DNA of 64,000 bases from the NCBI GenBank assembly GCA_031841125.1, contig CM063113.1, positions 39,338,197 through 39,402,196 of the forward strand. The letters run 5' to 3'. The position numbers were made by a program, and so were the translations under genes. Below, piece by piece: positions 44,814 to 56,780 of this stretch. The notes beneath the pieces were generated by a model. That model was not told the DNA's origin. It did no database searches and worked only from the letters and a program-made list of their open reading frames with translations. Each line of letters starts with the position of its first letter. The first letter of the stretch is position 1. The DNA is from Acanthococcus lagerstroemiae (Eukaryota; Arthropoda; Insecta; Hemiptera; Eriococcidae).

Positions 44814-45283
44814 GAGGTCCGTTTCGTCAGCCCCCTCAAATTAGATTCTGAAGTCAAAAACTATCTCATAATTTTGTACCAATTTGTACCACCAGTCCCG
44901 AATTTTGTACCCGCATCATTACCCGCATTTTTAAAAAGGCTAGCGAAACGTAGCCCCCCCCCCCAATTGAGAATATCGCACCCGGAGTGGTATCAAAATT
45001 TTGTACCTACTTTGTACCATTTTGTAACACCAATCCCGAATTTTGTACCCTCCCCCTCTCCACTTATTCGCAAAATAAATAGCCCCTGTCCCCCGCGGAA
45101 TTGTTCGGCACCCGGAATGGTATTAAAATTTTGGGCCTGCTTGTTTTGTACCATTTTGTACCTATAACTTTACGGAATCATAAAATGAGTAGCCCCACGC
45201 TAGCCTTCCCTCCCTAGCGCCCCATGGAAGCGTTCCGCATGACTTTGAAATCTAATTGGGGGGGGGCTGGCTAAACGGACCTC
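44814..45283. mobile_element. Non-autonomous element with about 40-bp inverted ends
   Basis: GAGGTCCGTTTCGTCAGCCC then CAAATTAGATT at the left are mirrored by AATCTAATT and GGCTGGCTAAACGGACCTC at the right, with a C or G run between in each. The 470-bp interior has internal repeats of AATTTTGTACC and ATTTTGTACCC. The 124-codon frame at 44793-45167 translates these repeats and is not believed to be a gene. No target duplication is clear. Confidence 0.8.
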
Positions 45284-45599
45284 TCGATCAGTGTAGCTAA
45301 GTACACAGCTACTGATGTGTTTACATGGTAATTTCACTATGGCATGGCTGCACGGTATCGTAACCAAAATAAACGGTTTTTCAGCCGTCATCTTCAAAAA
45401 ATGGAAGAGAATATGGGGTTTCATCCACCGTGCACAAATGCACACAGGTTCTCATTTTTCAGAGGCCATCCATCATCCTTTAGGACAAAACTGGTCATCA
45501 GAGATCGGTCACTTCTACAGAACACTTAGCCAAGGCCAAGATATGCGTATAATACTTTCGTATCACTCTGCTGTCGATGTAAAGTTATGACCATTTCCT
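45284..45599. other. Possible upstream exon region of the 45.6-kb cassette
   Basis: A 91-codon frame at 45315-45590 precedes the duplicated cassette but has no similarity I recognise. It could be a chance frame or an old exon. Confidence 0.3.
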
Positions 45600-46111
45600 C
45601 AAGAAAAGTGCAGAAATTAACTGGATTTGGAAGAGGTAAGTGTGTTGTTTGTTAATGTATGGAATGGGTTCTCAGTTCAACTGTCCTTGGTACTTTTATC
45701 AGCAGATTTTCCGGAATAATGCGATGTGAATTATGTCTCATAAATACGCATGATGAAAGTATTAATGGTAATTTTGGTATTCTGTTTCAGGTTTCGAGCA
45801 GTGAAGCCTTTTAGCTTTGTGGCTGTTTTCATCTGAAGACGAAACACCGGTGTTGCCCGCTGTGGTGATTGTGGGAATAGGTATATGCGATGCAGCAAGT
45901 GAACTAATAGTATATGAACTAGCAGCGGATAAGCGAGTAGCAAATGAATAATTAGCTATATAGTGAAGAAGTATAAGATAAAACTTTACTACGTGATGCA
46001 CAGAGAGTTTGTTGTAAACGTTGATCAGAAACGCCGGAAGCAGAACTGGATATTGTTATGAGAAAAGATTTTGAAAATTGAGTAAAACCCTTCACTGGAT
46101 TTAGAAATAAG
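45600..46111 (+). pseudogene. Second tandem exon-like cassette, unit A
   Basis: GGATTTGGAAGAG is followed by the donor GTAAGTG (45635), 156 bp of intron-like sequence, and TTCTGTTTCAG (to 45790) before GTTTCGAGCAGTGAAGCC. One frame downstream (45829-45951) is open for 41 codons beginning SSEDETPVLPAVVIVGIG and ends in TAA. No family is recognised. The exon-intron pattern is repeated in unit B, which supports real splice sites in an ancestor. Confidence 0.5.
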
Positions 46112-46520
46112 GAAGAAGTAAGTTAAGCTGCTTGCTAATGTATAAAATGAGTTTTCAGTTTGAAAAGAGTGTACAATTCGTTTGAATCGAGCCATATTTC
46201 TGTGGTGCTCTTATCAGTAAATTTTTCAAAGAATAATGTGCTGTGAATTAGGTCTCATGAATACAATGATAATGAAGGTATTTTAATGGTAATTTTGGTA
46301 TTCTATGTCAGGTTTCGATCAGTGAAGCCTCAGTGTTCTGGCTGTCTTCATCTGAAAAAGAAGAAACGTCGTTCCCCTGTGTGGCGATTGTGCGGGAATG
46401 TGCGATGCAGCAAATGAACTAATCGCAAACAAACTGAACAAGTACAGGATAAAACCTTATTCATAATGCACAGACAGCTTATAAACGTAGATCAGAACGC
46501 TATACATGCAGAATCGTATA
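46112..46520 (+). pseudogene. Second tandem exon-like cassette, unit B
   Basis: This is a diverged copy of unit A. GGATTTAGAAATAAGGAAGAA precedes the donor GTAAGTT (46118), and TTCTATGTCAG (to 46311) precedes GTTTCGATCAGTGAAGCC. The coding-like part has indels relative to A (reads SSEKEETSFP and then stops). AATAAA occurs near 46786 beyond it. Confidence 0.5.
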
Positions 46521-48784
46521 CATTACAAGAAGCATCGAGGAGAAATACTACAACAGAGACTTCAAATTTATCTAGCAAAAGCGTGAATATAAAAGCGAAT
46601 TGAGATCAAATTTTGGAGCTTGCTATTGAGTATCGCGAAGATATTTATCGCGAGGTTGTTTTTCTGTTTTTTGATCATTCTATAGTTACAAATATGACAA
46701 ACAAAAATATACTTCGGATGTTTTCAAAACTGGATGCCAGTTAACAAGTGTTTATACCATTGGTGATAATCTTGGTTATGCCTAAATAAAATTCCTTCGT
46801 TGTCGTAAGCGTATTAAGAATTACAATTTCCTAAAAGATGTCCCCTGAATTGGGTTGGAATTGATTGCAGAGTAGGTACCTTCCTGTTGTGATTAAGAGT
46901 GATAGAGCTGTGCGACTGCAGTCTGGAGCTACGTAATTTGAAGGTGTTGCCGTTGCCGACCCTCTTCAAGTAGCGAAGTTATACTTGTTTCATTTTCGAC
47001 CGTTTAGTAGCCAATGATGACAATGATAAAACTCGAACAAAAAAACCTGGAATTTTTGCACCAGTTATTATCGTTTGAAAGGTGCAATGTACCACATAGT
47101 CATTAAAAACACAATGACGTCATCAGTCTCGAGAACTGCTCACTCTTACAGATCCCTATCCTAATAATAATAAAGTACCTACGCCGAATTTTAAGAAACA
47201 GAATGTTATTAATATTTTATGGTGAAATTTTGCGCGCGTTTTCACAGCAAAATTAAGTTTTGCCCCATCGCCAAAACCAGAGAAAACTTTTCTGTCCCAT
47301 ACGTGAGAGTTTCGTGATGCAAGTCTGGAAAAGATGGAAAATGGGTTTTCAATTTTCCCGGGCGAATTCCGTCAAAATCCTTATTTGTACCCATTTGTTT
47401 GAGGTCTTAGACCAGTAAGTGGTACTTCGTTATGCTATATATGTAGCTGCTAGTTGACGTTAAAATATAAACGAGTACGAAAAGCAGAACATTGTAATTC
47501 TACATCAGCTAATGTACTAAAAGAAGAAGTAGCAGTAGTAGTAGTAACAGCCGAACATCTGTTTCAATTAGTTTTGCTAAGCCCAGTACGACATGTGCTT
47601 GTTATTAGGCGACGCACTAATTTAGTCGACGTTGCAAATAAACGAAAACGATGACGGATAATTTTCCGTATAATATTTCTACGCTCACCTCCGGTGGTGT
47701 GAAATACAACCCGTTATCTGCCTTTTGAGACGCTATTTGCTCTAACAACATGAAGAGCGACGTGGTTGTGGAAAGAGTTGCAAGGTGCCAGAGGAAAACT
47801 AGTCTTTGGAAACTGCAGAAGCGGCGAGGCGCTCGGCAATATGCTCGACAGTCGCGCGGGCTGCGGGCTGCCAGCTGGGAGCAGCATCCGTGTCAGCCTC
47901 AGCAATGGTGCAATAGACGAGACGTGTAGGTGCGTGGAATCATATGGCATCGACGAAAAGTTGGCTATAAGGCAGGGTGCAGAAGTGGCGAAGTATAGTT
48001 CCGTCGTAGTTTATATATTATTCTGCAATGTAAAAACTTTAGGCTACAGCTAATGTGTTTGATTGCTCGTGAGAGGAAACATATGGGGAAACGTGTTTTG
48101 TCGATACGATTTTCGCAACGCGTGCAACTTAGCTAAAAGCTGTTTCGCGTTATTTCGCGAAAGCAGCTTCCATTTACCCCTGGAAAACAAACCATGCCAT
48201 TTCGACGACTCCTTCCTTCACCGGCTCATCCATGCCGAGGCGGCGTGACGCGGTGGTATGCGACACTCGCACTCCATCGATATACGAGTATGTACTCATA
48301 CGCCCATCTATTCCTGTTATATGCCATGATGCCTACCTATCACCCTTGCTCGTCCTCGCCCTTTGCTGTATAACCATAAGTTTATTCCGATCCAATTTGC
48401 CTCTCAAATTAGCTGGTGTCAAGGCAGTCCTCTTGTTTCGAGGAGTTTTCGTAATTTCGTAATTTGGTGGTCCTATTTCTTTATACTTACGAGCCGCGGG
48501 GCTACCTTTTGTCTGCACGGATTTTGATCGCGATACTTCCGCAATGTGCGGAAGCTGATAGGCGCAGGCATGTCCCCCCTGGCTCCTATACCGAGTAGTT
48601 ACCCTATAGGTATTCGCTATTTGTCTTTTACTCTCGCGAGTAAACATCCAATTAAAACGTAATCCCGGTATCAACTGCCAGATAGACTTCATACATTTTC
48701 CCAGATCGTTAAATTCGAAGGTATCAGATTTATTTAGCTTTTTATTTATTTATTTATTTATTCTTTAATACCTCTCGGCTATGA
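46521..48784. other. Unassigned stretch, GC-richer at 47650-48700
   Basis: The block at 47650-48700 has higher GC and CpG than the surroundings and shares no repeat with the rest of the window. It might hold regulatory or untranslated sequence. Frames at 47454, 47766, 48063 and 48232 have no similarity I can name. Confidence 0.3.
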
Positions 48785-50655
48785 ACATATTGTCGGTGGT
48801 CTGCTAAATACCTCCTATGTAAGAAAATTATGAAAATGACGTTTTTGGGCTCGTTGGATTCGTTTCTCGAAAAGGCGCATCCGATAGAAAAAAAAATCCA
48901 CAACTCTAATTCATTTTTTGATAAAGAGCGCTTTTGATACCTCCTATGTGCATATGCCCGAAATTGTGGTTACAAATATTATCTCCTATGTGCGTTTCGT
49001 GTCTTTATGATGAGAAGTTAAGAACAACTTACCCTATTTTTTCATTAGTTTGTCTCGTTCGGTCGTACAGTTTAAATTAAAAATTACAAAAATCTTCATA
49101 ATTTTCAATGGATGAACCGTGAGCTGTGATGCAACACTTCATATTATAGTAAAAGCATTCAGCGTTCGAAATAAGGCAAGATTGCAATCAATTTCTCAGC
49201 TCCTAAATTCAAAGCACTAGACTCAATAAAAATTATTTTAAACGGTTATTAAACAGAAAGCAATGCAATCAAATAATCCTGGTCCTAAAATGAATGAGCA
49301 AAGATTGCTGGTGAGCTCGGATCTACAAGGTATGGAAACTTTTGACAAGAGGAACTGCTTACTGTTTGCTCCAAATTACCAGAGAGTCCTGCTTCCGCGC
49401 AGGTGAAGATTAATTGCTTCATACTTTCTAATAATGATAATTCTAGTAAGCTGATTTACATAAAGGGTGAGTTCAAGAGTAATCTGAATCTGTGGTTCAG
49501 AACCAAATCGATCCAACTCCAAATTTAGTGATCCGAAGAGCTTTTCTTTTTTGTGTGTGTGTGGGGGGGGGGGGGTAAAATTGTGAAAGTCCCAACTGAT
49601 TCAACTTATAATTCCCAAGTATCAAAGCAAAGCAAAGCAAGAAAAAAAACCTTTTGACTTGTTGGATTTTTCCAACTGACCCAACTCAAAACTCTCAAGT
49701 ATCAAAGCAAAATAAGAAGAGCCATTTGACTTGTTGGGTTTTCACAACTTCTCAACTCAATTCTTAAATCTTAAGTATCAAAGCAAAAAAAACCTTTCAA
49801 CTTGTTGGAGTTTCCCAATCCGCCTGACAGAAATGGTAAATTTTCCCAACTGCTGAGTGAAAAATTCCTACGGGGGTAAGTTGCCCTCCACCCGCTATCG
49901 GTACGTCCCTGAAGGATTGAACTTCTATTTTACAAACTCAGGGTAGTAAAACAACTATTCATTGTCTCCAGAATATAAACCAAAGTTCCAAATACAGGGA
50001 AATAGATGGGTTTTGAAAACTCCAACTGTGATGATGTCAAAACTTGAAATTTGGAATTGGATTGTTCTGGCTTTGAGCCATAGATATTTACTTTTGACCA
50101 GGTTTAGAACTCAGTCCACTGTACTAACATTCTATTACCCACCCAAGATGATAATTTATTGGATTGTTTACATTTAGTTCTATTGTGTTTTTTTTATTTA
50201 TTGTTTCCATTTAAATTAGTTTGAAGTGATTTTTACTGTAAGTTTTAAGTATGAAGTTTTTTTCCTCTTAAGTTTTAAGTATGAGGTTTAATTTCAAATA
50301 TCCATGACTTTTTCGTATAAAAGTTGATTTTTCACTTTTATAATATTATTTCAATAATAAAACTTTGTTTTTGTACGAAATTAAAAATTCTAATAATTAT
50401 GAGATATCTTTTATGTGTTGATGAAATACCTCCTATGTGCTTATAATGGTTATTTTATTTTTTTACCAACTTTACACAGAGGGAAACTTTTAAAACTTAC
50501 TCAAACTCAATTCTAAACTTTCTAAACTACGGTTTAAATTTATTTTCCACAGCTTGAGTCAGATAGGCACGAAGTTGTACAGTTTTTTCGCTCTCCACAG
50601 TAAAATTACGTTTTCTGCTCACAGGAGGTATTTAGCAGAACATCGACGATATTGT
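48785..50655. mobile_element. Unclassified 1.87-kb element with 36-bp inverted ends and subterminal motif repeats
   Basis: The left end reads ATATTGTCGGTGGTCTGC then TAAATACCTCCTATGT. The right end, reversed, reads ATATCGTCGATGTTCTGC then TAAATACCTCCTGTG. The motif TACCTCCTATGTGC recurs inside at 48938-48951, in shorter form at 48981-48993, and at 50427-50440. Such subterminal repeats are often transposase-binding sites. No open frame of note is present, so it is non-autonomous. It contains a MITE of the CAGGGACGTAC family. I cannot assign a superfamily. Confidence 0.75.
49545..49912. mobile_element. MITE of the CAGGGACGTAC family, copy 4, nested
   Basis: The interior runs GAAAGTCCCAACTGATTCAAC, TTCCCAAGTATCAAAGC, TTTTGACTTGTTGG, with one internal duplication that lengthens it relative to copy 1. 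It ends ATCGGTACGTCCCTG at 49912. The left end is eroded into a (TG)n and G-run patch. Confidence 0.8.
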
Positions 50656-50949
50656 ATTTGTTTTAAATAGTTCTTCGGCGGTTTTCCGCTCAAATTTCTG
50701 TGAATGTCTTTAGATTTCAAGTCACTTGCCTAGACTTTATCAGATTTCGTAAATTTTAGCATATTTAATCCAATTTCGACCCATTGAAAGTGGATCATAT
50801 TTTCTCTGAAAGCTTGAAAAAGTAGAATTCAGTCATATCTATCAAAAAAAAAATATAAAAAAAAATAAAAAATGGCCGTATCATTAATAGTTTGTAAGAT
50901 AACTGCCGGGGACTAAAATATCAACATTTTCGAAGAATAACCCTCCTCT
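50656..50949. other. Short unassigned spacer
   Basis: AT-rich, with an A run near 50850. Nothing recognised. Confidence 0.3.
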
Positions 50950-51310
50950 ATTCACCAGGACCAAAGCTCGCTGGGGATTTCCCAAAGGGGGGCCACATGC
51001 ACTAAGGTTTTCAAGGGAGAAAAAGTCGAAAATTGAAATATTTTTTTAAAATCGCTGATATTAGAGGACGATGTAAAAATATTGGAGGGAGGGGGGCACG
51101 TGCCCCCCACGTTACGCCACTGCGTAAATTAAACAATAGAACATTTGCTATCGGATTCAGCTTGTGACATTGGAAAATACTTAAGTCACTGCTTTCAACA
51201 TTTATATTTTAATAAAATCTTCAACCTCCTCAAATATCAGGTTCTAGATCAAACAGAGAATTTAGTAAAAACAGAATACTCATTGAAATTCGAAATTCAA
51301 CGTTTGCTAC
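50950..51310 (+). repeat. Dispersed repeat carrying a MITE-like insert
   Basis: TATTCACCAGGACCAAA is followed by an insert of about 160 bp that ends CACGTGCCCCCCACGTTACGCCACTG at 51121. The repeat then continues as CGTAAATTAAACAATAGAAC through GAAATTCAACGTTTG. The copy at 40290-40500 lacks the insert. The insert's right end has the usual hAT-MITE look (TTACGCCACTG), but the left end is altered and no clean target duplication is seen. Confidence 0.65.
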
Positions 51311-51449
51311 TGACTTTCAGATTTTCGAAATGTCTTCCACATTTCAGCTTTGTTTCAACCTTTCAGATAACATTCGATACTCAGCTGGATACCTTTGGCT
51401 TTTGACTGACTAATCTCGAACAGGAGTCCAGGGTACTCCATTTTCAGAA

Positions 51450-51722
51450 ACGAAATTTGACTTTCAATTTGGGGAGGTGGAGAAGAAAAATTTTCCGATA
51501 AATTTTTTTTTTAAACTAAAAAGTCGCCGACAAAATTTAAAAAAAATTAAAAATTAGCCGAATCTTTAATCGAAATATTCTTTAATTAAGAAGAAAACAA
51601 AAAACAAAGACACATTCATAAAAAATGAAAAGTTCAAATGAACAGTTTCAAAATTTGCCGACTACCAAATTATTGGGGAGGTGTTTCAACCCCCCACAGC
51701 CCTTATAGTTTCGCCCCTGATT
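51450..51722 (+). repeat. Dispersed element with GCCGACAAATTT words, copy 2
   Basis: Same order of words as at 37870-38115, but this copy keeps a right end: AATTATTGGGGAGGTGTTTC, then CCCCCCACAGCCCTTATAGTTTCGCCCCTG. That end resembles hAT-type termini. Confidence 0.7.
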
Positions 51723-53220
51723 TTATTTCAATATTTAGTGGAGTCTGGAATGAAAAAAACGTAAACGCGAGTTAAAGCCGAAAATTTGAGATATTTCAAC
51801 ACCTTGTCTGTTATCTTGATTTGGAATCGGTAACAAATTTTGTGTTCATTCTATACTTCCTCATTCATTTCTGATGTGGATTCGTGATGACGTTTTCGTG
51901 ACTCGCGCGTAAAATTTTTAACTTCTACGAGTTTCCCGACCGGTAGACATGCGGGTTGGCTTGATCGTATTTTCCAGGTCTCGGACCCCCGTGCGACGTT
52001 TCATCGCATCTTCGAAAGAACTCCTCTCAAACAGGCGTATGCTACTTGTCCGCGGCTGTACCAAGGCGGTTTTCTCTGTTTCCAGCGATTCTCGGAAACG
52101 GGACGTCAATACTCGCCACTAATTTACGGCCATCGAGTGAGCTGATTAAATCGATCTTAATTCGAGTGAAAGGCGCGAGAAGCGTTGCCGCCATAAAGAG
52201 TGTGTACACACGTACCGCGTACACGCTACATACATGGTCCCGTAGATAGGTCTCTAATCGTAAGCATAAAGTATTTCGTATTACGTAGTTTACAAGCCGA
52301 AAAAAACAAACCATAAAACGGGGGAATCGTTTTCGAAATTTCATTAAGCAGATTTTAAGATCACGGTGGCTTGTTTACACTGCGTCGATGATTGTTTAGT
52401 GTTTACAACTAAAGGAAAGCACTCGGCTGGGCTTCAGGGCGGTACGGCACCTTTGCTGTATCGCAGCCGGGGCCTATTTTCATTTCACGCTTTGTCGCTC
52501 ACCGCCACCTCTCCCGGACACCAGCCTCGTCGGTCGCGTTTGAATTATACGAAATGAAATCCGTTCGTTTGTTACACGTTTAGCAAATCGTTAGCCTCTG
52601 CGCAATTTCGCCAATTAGGGCAGCCACCGCGTTTTGTACTTTTCGTCGAGCGTCGCCGCGTGGTTGCGAACAGCCGCAGCCTCGAAAAGTAGTACCCAGT
52701 GCCATCAGTAGCAGTAGCAATACAACGATATACACTTGCTAGGGCCCAGTACCTGCTAGAAGACAAAACTAGTCCAACTATACGAGTACGAGACCAAACA
52801 AGTGCACTCATTGAAAAATAAACCACTACCGGGTATATACAAACGAAGCCTTACGACGTGTACATAGACTCGCATTGTCTAATCATCGAGTTTAAGCCAG
52901 ACGAAGACCGAGCGAGTGTTAGAGCGAGGAAAAGAAGACGTCTTACATTTTACCGTGCAAATGGTTCTTCCGGTATCGAATTTTTCGTGTATTGATAACG
53001 ACTACCGTATTATAACAACGTTGTTGCCCCTGTTCGAGAAAGTGAAAATAAACGAAAGAAACAAAGAAATTTGGCGTAGCGGATTGAAAAGACGCACGAT
53101 TTGGTCACGGGCAGTGGCGCTGGAGCCAGGGAGTAGTATTATTTAGACGACATTCTTGATGGTTGTTTACCTATAGATAGCGTTTAAAGCGTACGTTGGT
53201 AGCACTGATTGTCATGATAT
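51723..53220. other. GC-richer unassigned block
   Basis: 51900-53150 has raised GC and CpG and no repeat found elsewhere in the window. Several frames of 60-100 codons occur on both strands without recognisable similarity. It may contain untranslated exons or regulatory DNA of a neighbouring gene. Confidence 0.3.
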
Positions 53221-53224
53221 TATC

Positions 53225-53325
53225 AGGGGAGAAACTATAGGGGGTGTGGGGGGTTGGACCCCCCTCCAATAATTTGGCAGTCGGCAAATTTTAAGACTGT
53301 TCATTTGACTGGTCATCGAATTGGG
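53225..53325 (-). repeat. Terminal fragment of the 51450 element family, inverted
   Basis: CAGGGGAGAAACTATAGGGGG and then CCAATAATTTGGCAGTCGGC with ACTGTTCATTTGA is the reverse complement of the right end seen at 51620-51722. Confidence 0.7.
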
Positions 53326-54736
53326 AAGTCAACATTGCCTACGTAGCCCTAGCGTAACACACACAAACTAAGTAACGCTCAACACATTGGAAACGTTTGG
53401 GGGAGTATTTCAGCTTCCCTATTCTACATCAAAATTCGCGATTTTCAATTTCACATAATTTCATTTAAAAAATGTCAATTGAGGTACTTTTTTCATGCTA
53501 TTGCTGAAATTATTTCAACCAACTTTCTTTCAAAAACGATTTTTGTAACTCGCCACAGGCGTTCAAAAATCACTCCTTTTTACACATTTTGTATATGAAC
53601 GAGTTAAATTATCCCCTTGTTGTAGAAGCAGGGCTACCAACATAGGTACTTTTGGTCGACTTCCCAATACAAAGTGATGATACGTGGGCAGATTCGACAC
53701 CTTCCTGTAATGATTGCGCAGAAAGGCATCTCAATCATACCACCGTATGAAAGCCAGAATACGGCGTGGATCCGAGGTCGGTACAGCAAGGCTGTGCCTA
53801 CTTGGGGATGCCAAAATAACGGTCTGGAGAAGTTCGTCAAACGTATTGATAGCTGCAACGGAGTATCGCAATTTTATCAAGCCAAATATGCGATCTGGCG
53901 CAAATTTCGTGTGACCCACGAGTAAAAAATTAAGCGAAATTTTCCGATTCAGTCCGGTATGAATGCGCCCTAGGAATGCACAATTATACACACCAAACCC
54001 AGCGGCATGTAACTAGGGGCGGGCCTGGGCGTGCCAGGCCCGTCCAAAAAATGCCTCAGCCTGCCCATTTTTTAAAGAGGATTAAACCTTTTTTAAGTAT
54101 TAAATTTTTTCTGAAAAAAGAAAGTACCGCAAATCGGGGTGACTTTGACGACAGGAGGTGACTTTGCTGATTTTCATTTTTGACCATATTGTTGGCTCTG
54201 TGACGAATATAAATGTATTCCTAACACTTCTAAGGGCATAGATCGATGAAGGGACGTAGAGATACACTTCAAAAACTGGTGAGACGTATCACAGGCCGAA
54301 GTAGATGGCAAAGGGGGACGGTTTTTCAAGCATAGAAAAAGTTCCGAAATAATAACCTGATAAATAAAGTCTATGTGGAATAAAACCAGGCACTCACAAA
54401 AAAATTATTGTGGTGTCATTTTAAAGCCTGAACTCTCAGCTTTCCAAGGATGTGTAGGTCTAGGCATTTTTCAGTCTTCAATCATAAGGTATAAGCGAAA
54501 AACTGCCTTGTCATTAGGAAACGAAAAAAGACGTCGATTTAAAAATTACATCATGAAATATTTTCTTCTTAAAACAAAATTGTATGGTCAAAGCATTTTA
54601 TATACAGCATTCCAGCAGTGGTAGGGACGTTCAAGGTGCGAGATACACCCTATTTGGTAATCATATATCGCACTGATGCAAGTTCTCAACGCTACGTGAA
54701 CTTCTGATGTATTCATTCTAATGCAAAATTTGGGAG
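53326..54736. other. Unassigned stretch with one hAT-like terminus
   Basis: GGGGCGGGCCTGGGCGTGCCAGGCCCG at 54014-54040 is probably the subterminal part of a MITE without a visible partner. The 83-codon frame at 53674-53925 has no similarity I recognise. Confidence 0.3.
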
Positions 54737-54870
54737 AGGTCGGATAGCAAAAAAATTAACCGATTTTTTGACGTCGGATAACCATCAACAGAAGTCAGAT
54801 GAAATTTTTTGATCAGATAATCGCGAAGTCGGATAACCGAATGTCGGATAATCGAGGTTCTAATACTGTA
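54737..54870 (-). mobile_element. Tigger/pogo terminal fragment
   Basis: GTCGGATAACCGAATGTCGG and ATAATCGAGGTTCTAATACTGTA form, in reverse, the typical Tigger end (CAGTA...GAACCTCGATTATCCGAC). Four copies of the GTCGGATA word occur. No second end or transposase is visible nearby. Confidence 0.7.
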
Positions 54871-55890
54871 GTTCATTTTCATGTATTGTCTGGCTGTCTC
54901 CTGTTCGTGAACTGGAATTATCAATTTTTACAGCGGATTTCGGCCTTATGGAATGCGGCAGTTTTTACTTACCCTTCTAGGAATGGAGATCAGACGTCTA
55001 CCTGCTATATGGTCAGAGGATAATTCAAATCGAGATAATACTGAGCAATCGCTATATAATTATGGACATATCATTTATAAGTAAGCGACCGATTTCGTTT
55101 TTAACCGTATGGTTGAGAAAACACTGGCTCAACAGATCCATTTTCTTTCTGCACGCTTTTTGAAAAGGTACCTGCTATTTTCAGGTTATTTTTTCGGTGG
55201 AAACAACGTCAGATAACGAACACGCGTTTGTATGTACGTCCACATCTGTTCTTACAGAGCGATATTGAGTTTTCTCGAAATTATTCAAGTACAATGGTAC
55301 AAATAGTGCCCGTGAAAAGAAAAATAGTTCTGCGTATTCGTATCATTGGGACAAATCGAAAGATATACAGTACAGTGCCAAAATTAAAAATTTTTGTGCG
55401 CTCCTTCAGCGGAAAAATCAGTCTGGTCTGTGTTGTGACGTGTAAGTGACGTGCTATGTGCATGCCGCGTTACTGATGCAGGAGATAATCCGGTGCCCCT
55501 CCCTAAGGGAGTCACGTGGGGAAAAGGGTAGACGAAAATCACCGCGACCAGAGTAGAAACCACCCACAACGAACACCGCGCACGCCCCAGCAGAACCAGT
55601 AAGCATCTGTCCAACACATACACGTTACAAGCAGATAACCCCCTGCTATACCCCGCTCACAAACACCTGCGCACAAGAGAGCTGCGCGGCGACTGTCGTT
55701 CCCAGTTGACTATACTCGTCAACACGCGCCCGAACCGAACACTGCCGGAAACAGCCGATTATCCATAACCGAGCATCATGTGCGGGGAGCTGCATGCCTG
55801 CACGCACAGAAAAAGAAATCAGACATTACCCTTCTGCATTATAAAAGACGGGCACTCAACGAGGATGAAAATTTTTTGAAACCAATTTTC
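54871..55890. other. Unassigned stretch with a strand-asymmetric C/A-rich block
   Basis: 55470-55840 is rich in C and A and poor in G and T on the plus strand and higher in GC than its flanks. It has no recognised motif. It could be a retroelement or untranslated remnant. Confidence 0.3.
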
Positions 55891-55894
55891 AGAA

Positions 55895-56780
55895 GAAGAG
55901 CATAAAATAAGAATCTAAAACAAGTCCGAAAAAGATGCAGAAATAATCTGGGACAATTCTGAATGCGTTTTGAAAATTAAAGTACGCCTGACAGAATTTT
56001 AAAAGCGTCTGAGGATGTACCACCCCCCCCCCCACATAAGTAAAAAACTCTGAAAATATCCATTTTACAGCGCATCTTAATGGTGTAAAATCAGAAAGCG
56101 TCTGAAAAAGTCTCTGTAGGGCGTAAAGTAATAATATTAGATCGAAAAAAGTCTTAGAGATACCCGTGAACAATTCTGGAAGGGTATTGAAGAGTAACAT
56201 AGTCTGAAAGAGTTTCAAGGAAATCTGGGGATCATTCCCTCCTTCCTCGCTCCCCAAAGGAAGAAAGAAAGAAAGAAAGCTGAAAAAACCCATTTTACTG
56301 CTTATCTTAACGAGTCTTAAAGGGTCTTATAGGTAGAAGTCTGGAAAAGTCTAAAAAAGTCTTTGTAGAGTCAGGGGCTTCGTAGGCTTCTAGGGAAATA
56401 CGGCGCTGGTTTGAAATAATAATCCTGAACAAGAATGAAAAAGCTTTAGAGAGGCCTCGAAGAATTCTGGAACATGCAGTCTTGAAGACTAAAATATGTC
56501 TGAAAGAATTTGAAAAACTGTGAAGATATATTTCCTACCCCCACCCCTACGAGCAAGGAAAAAGAGTACCTACAAAATATACACATTTTATTGCGCATCT
56601 TAACGAGTCTCAAAGGGTCAAGTAAAAGTCAGTAAGAGTCTTAAAAAAGTCTTTGTAGAGTCAGGAATAATAATCTAGAATAAATCCGGAAACGGTTCTT
56701 CTGGAAGACACTAGTCGGGTAAAATATCTGAAATAATTTTGAAAAGTATGGTGGTAAATCCCCACTGTTCTGAGCCGGGA
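55895..56780. repeat. Degenerate tandem repeat, period about 260-290 bp
   Basis: The phrase AAAGTCTTTGTAGAGTCAGG and variants occur near 56105, 56355 and 56645. A phrase like AATAATCTGGAACAA followed by GTCTGAAAGAATTTGAAAA and a C-rich patch occurs near 55940 and 56430. The copies are poorly conserved. The minus-strand 134-codon frame at 55889-56293 crosses repeat boundaries and is taken as chance. Confidence 0.6.

Noticed and set aside
44793..45167. 124-codon open frame with VPNFVP repeats
   Set aside because: It reads through the terminal repeat and the TTTTGTACC minisatellite of a non-autonomous element.
47766..48053. 95-codon plus-strand frame in a GC-rich block
   Set aside because: It has no similarity, start context or splice support; GC-rich DNA has fewer chance stops.
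55889..56293. 134-codon minus-strand frame
   Set aside because: It crosses tandem-repeat borders and a C run, and has no recognisable domain.
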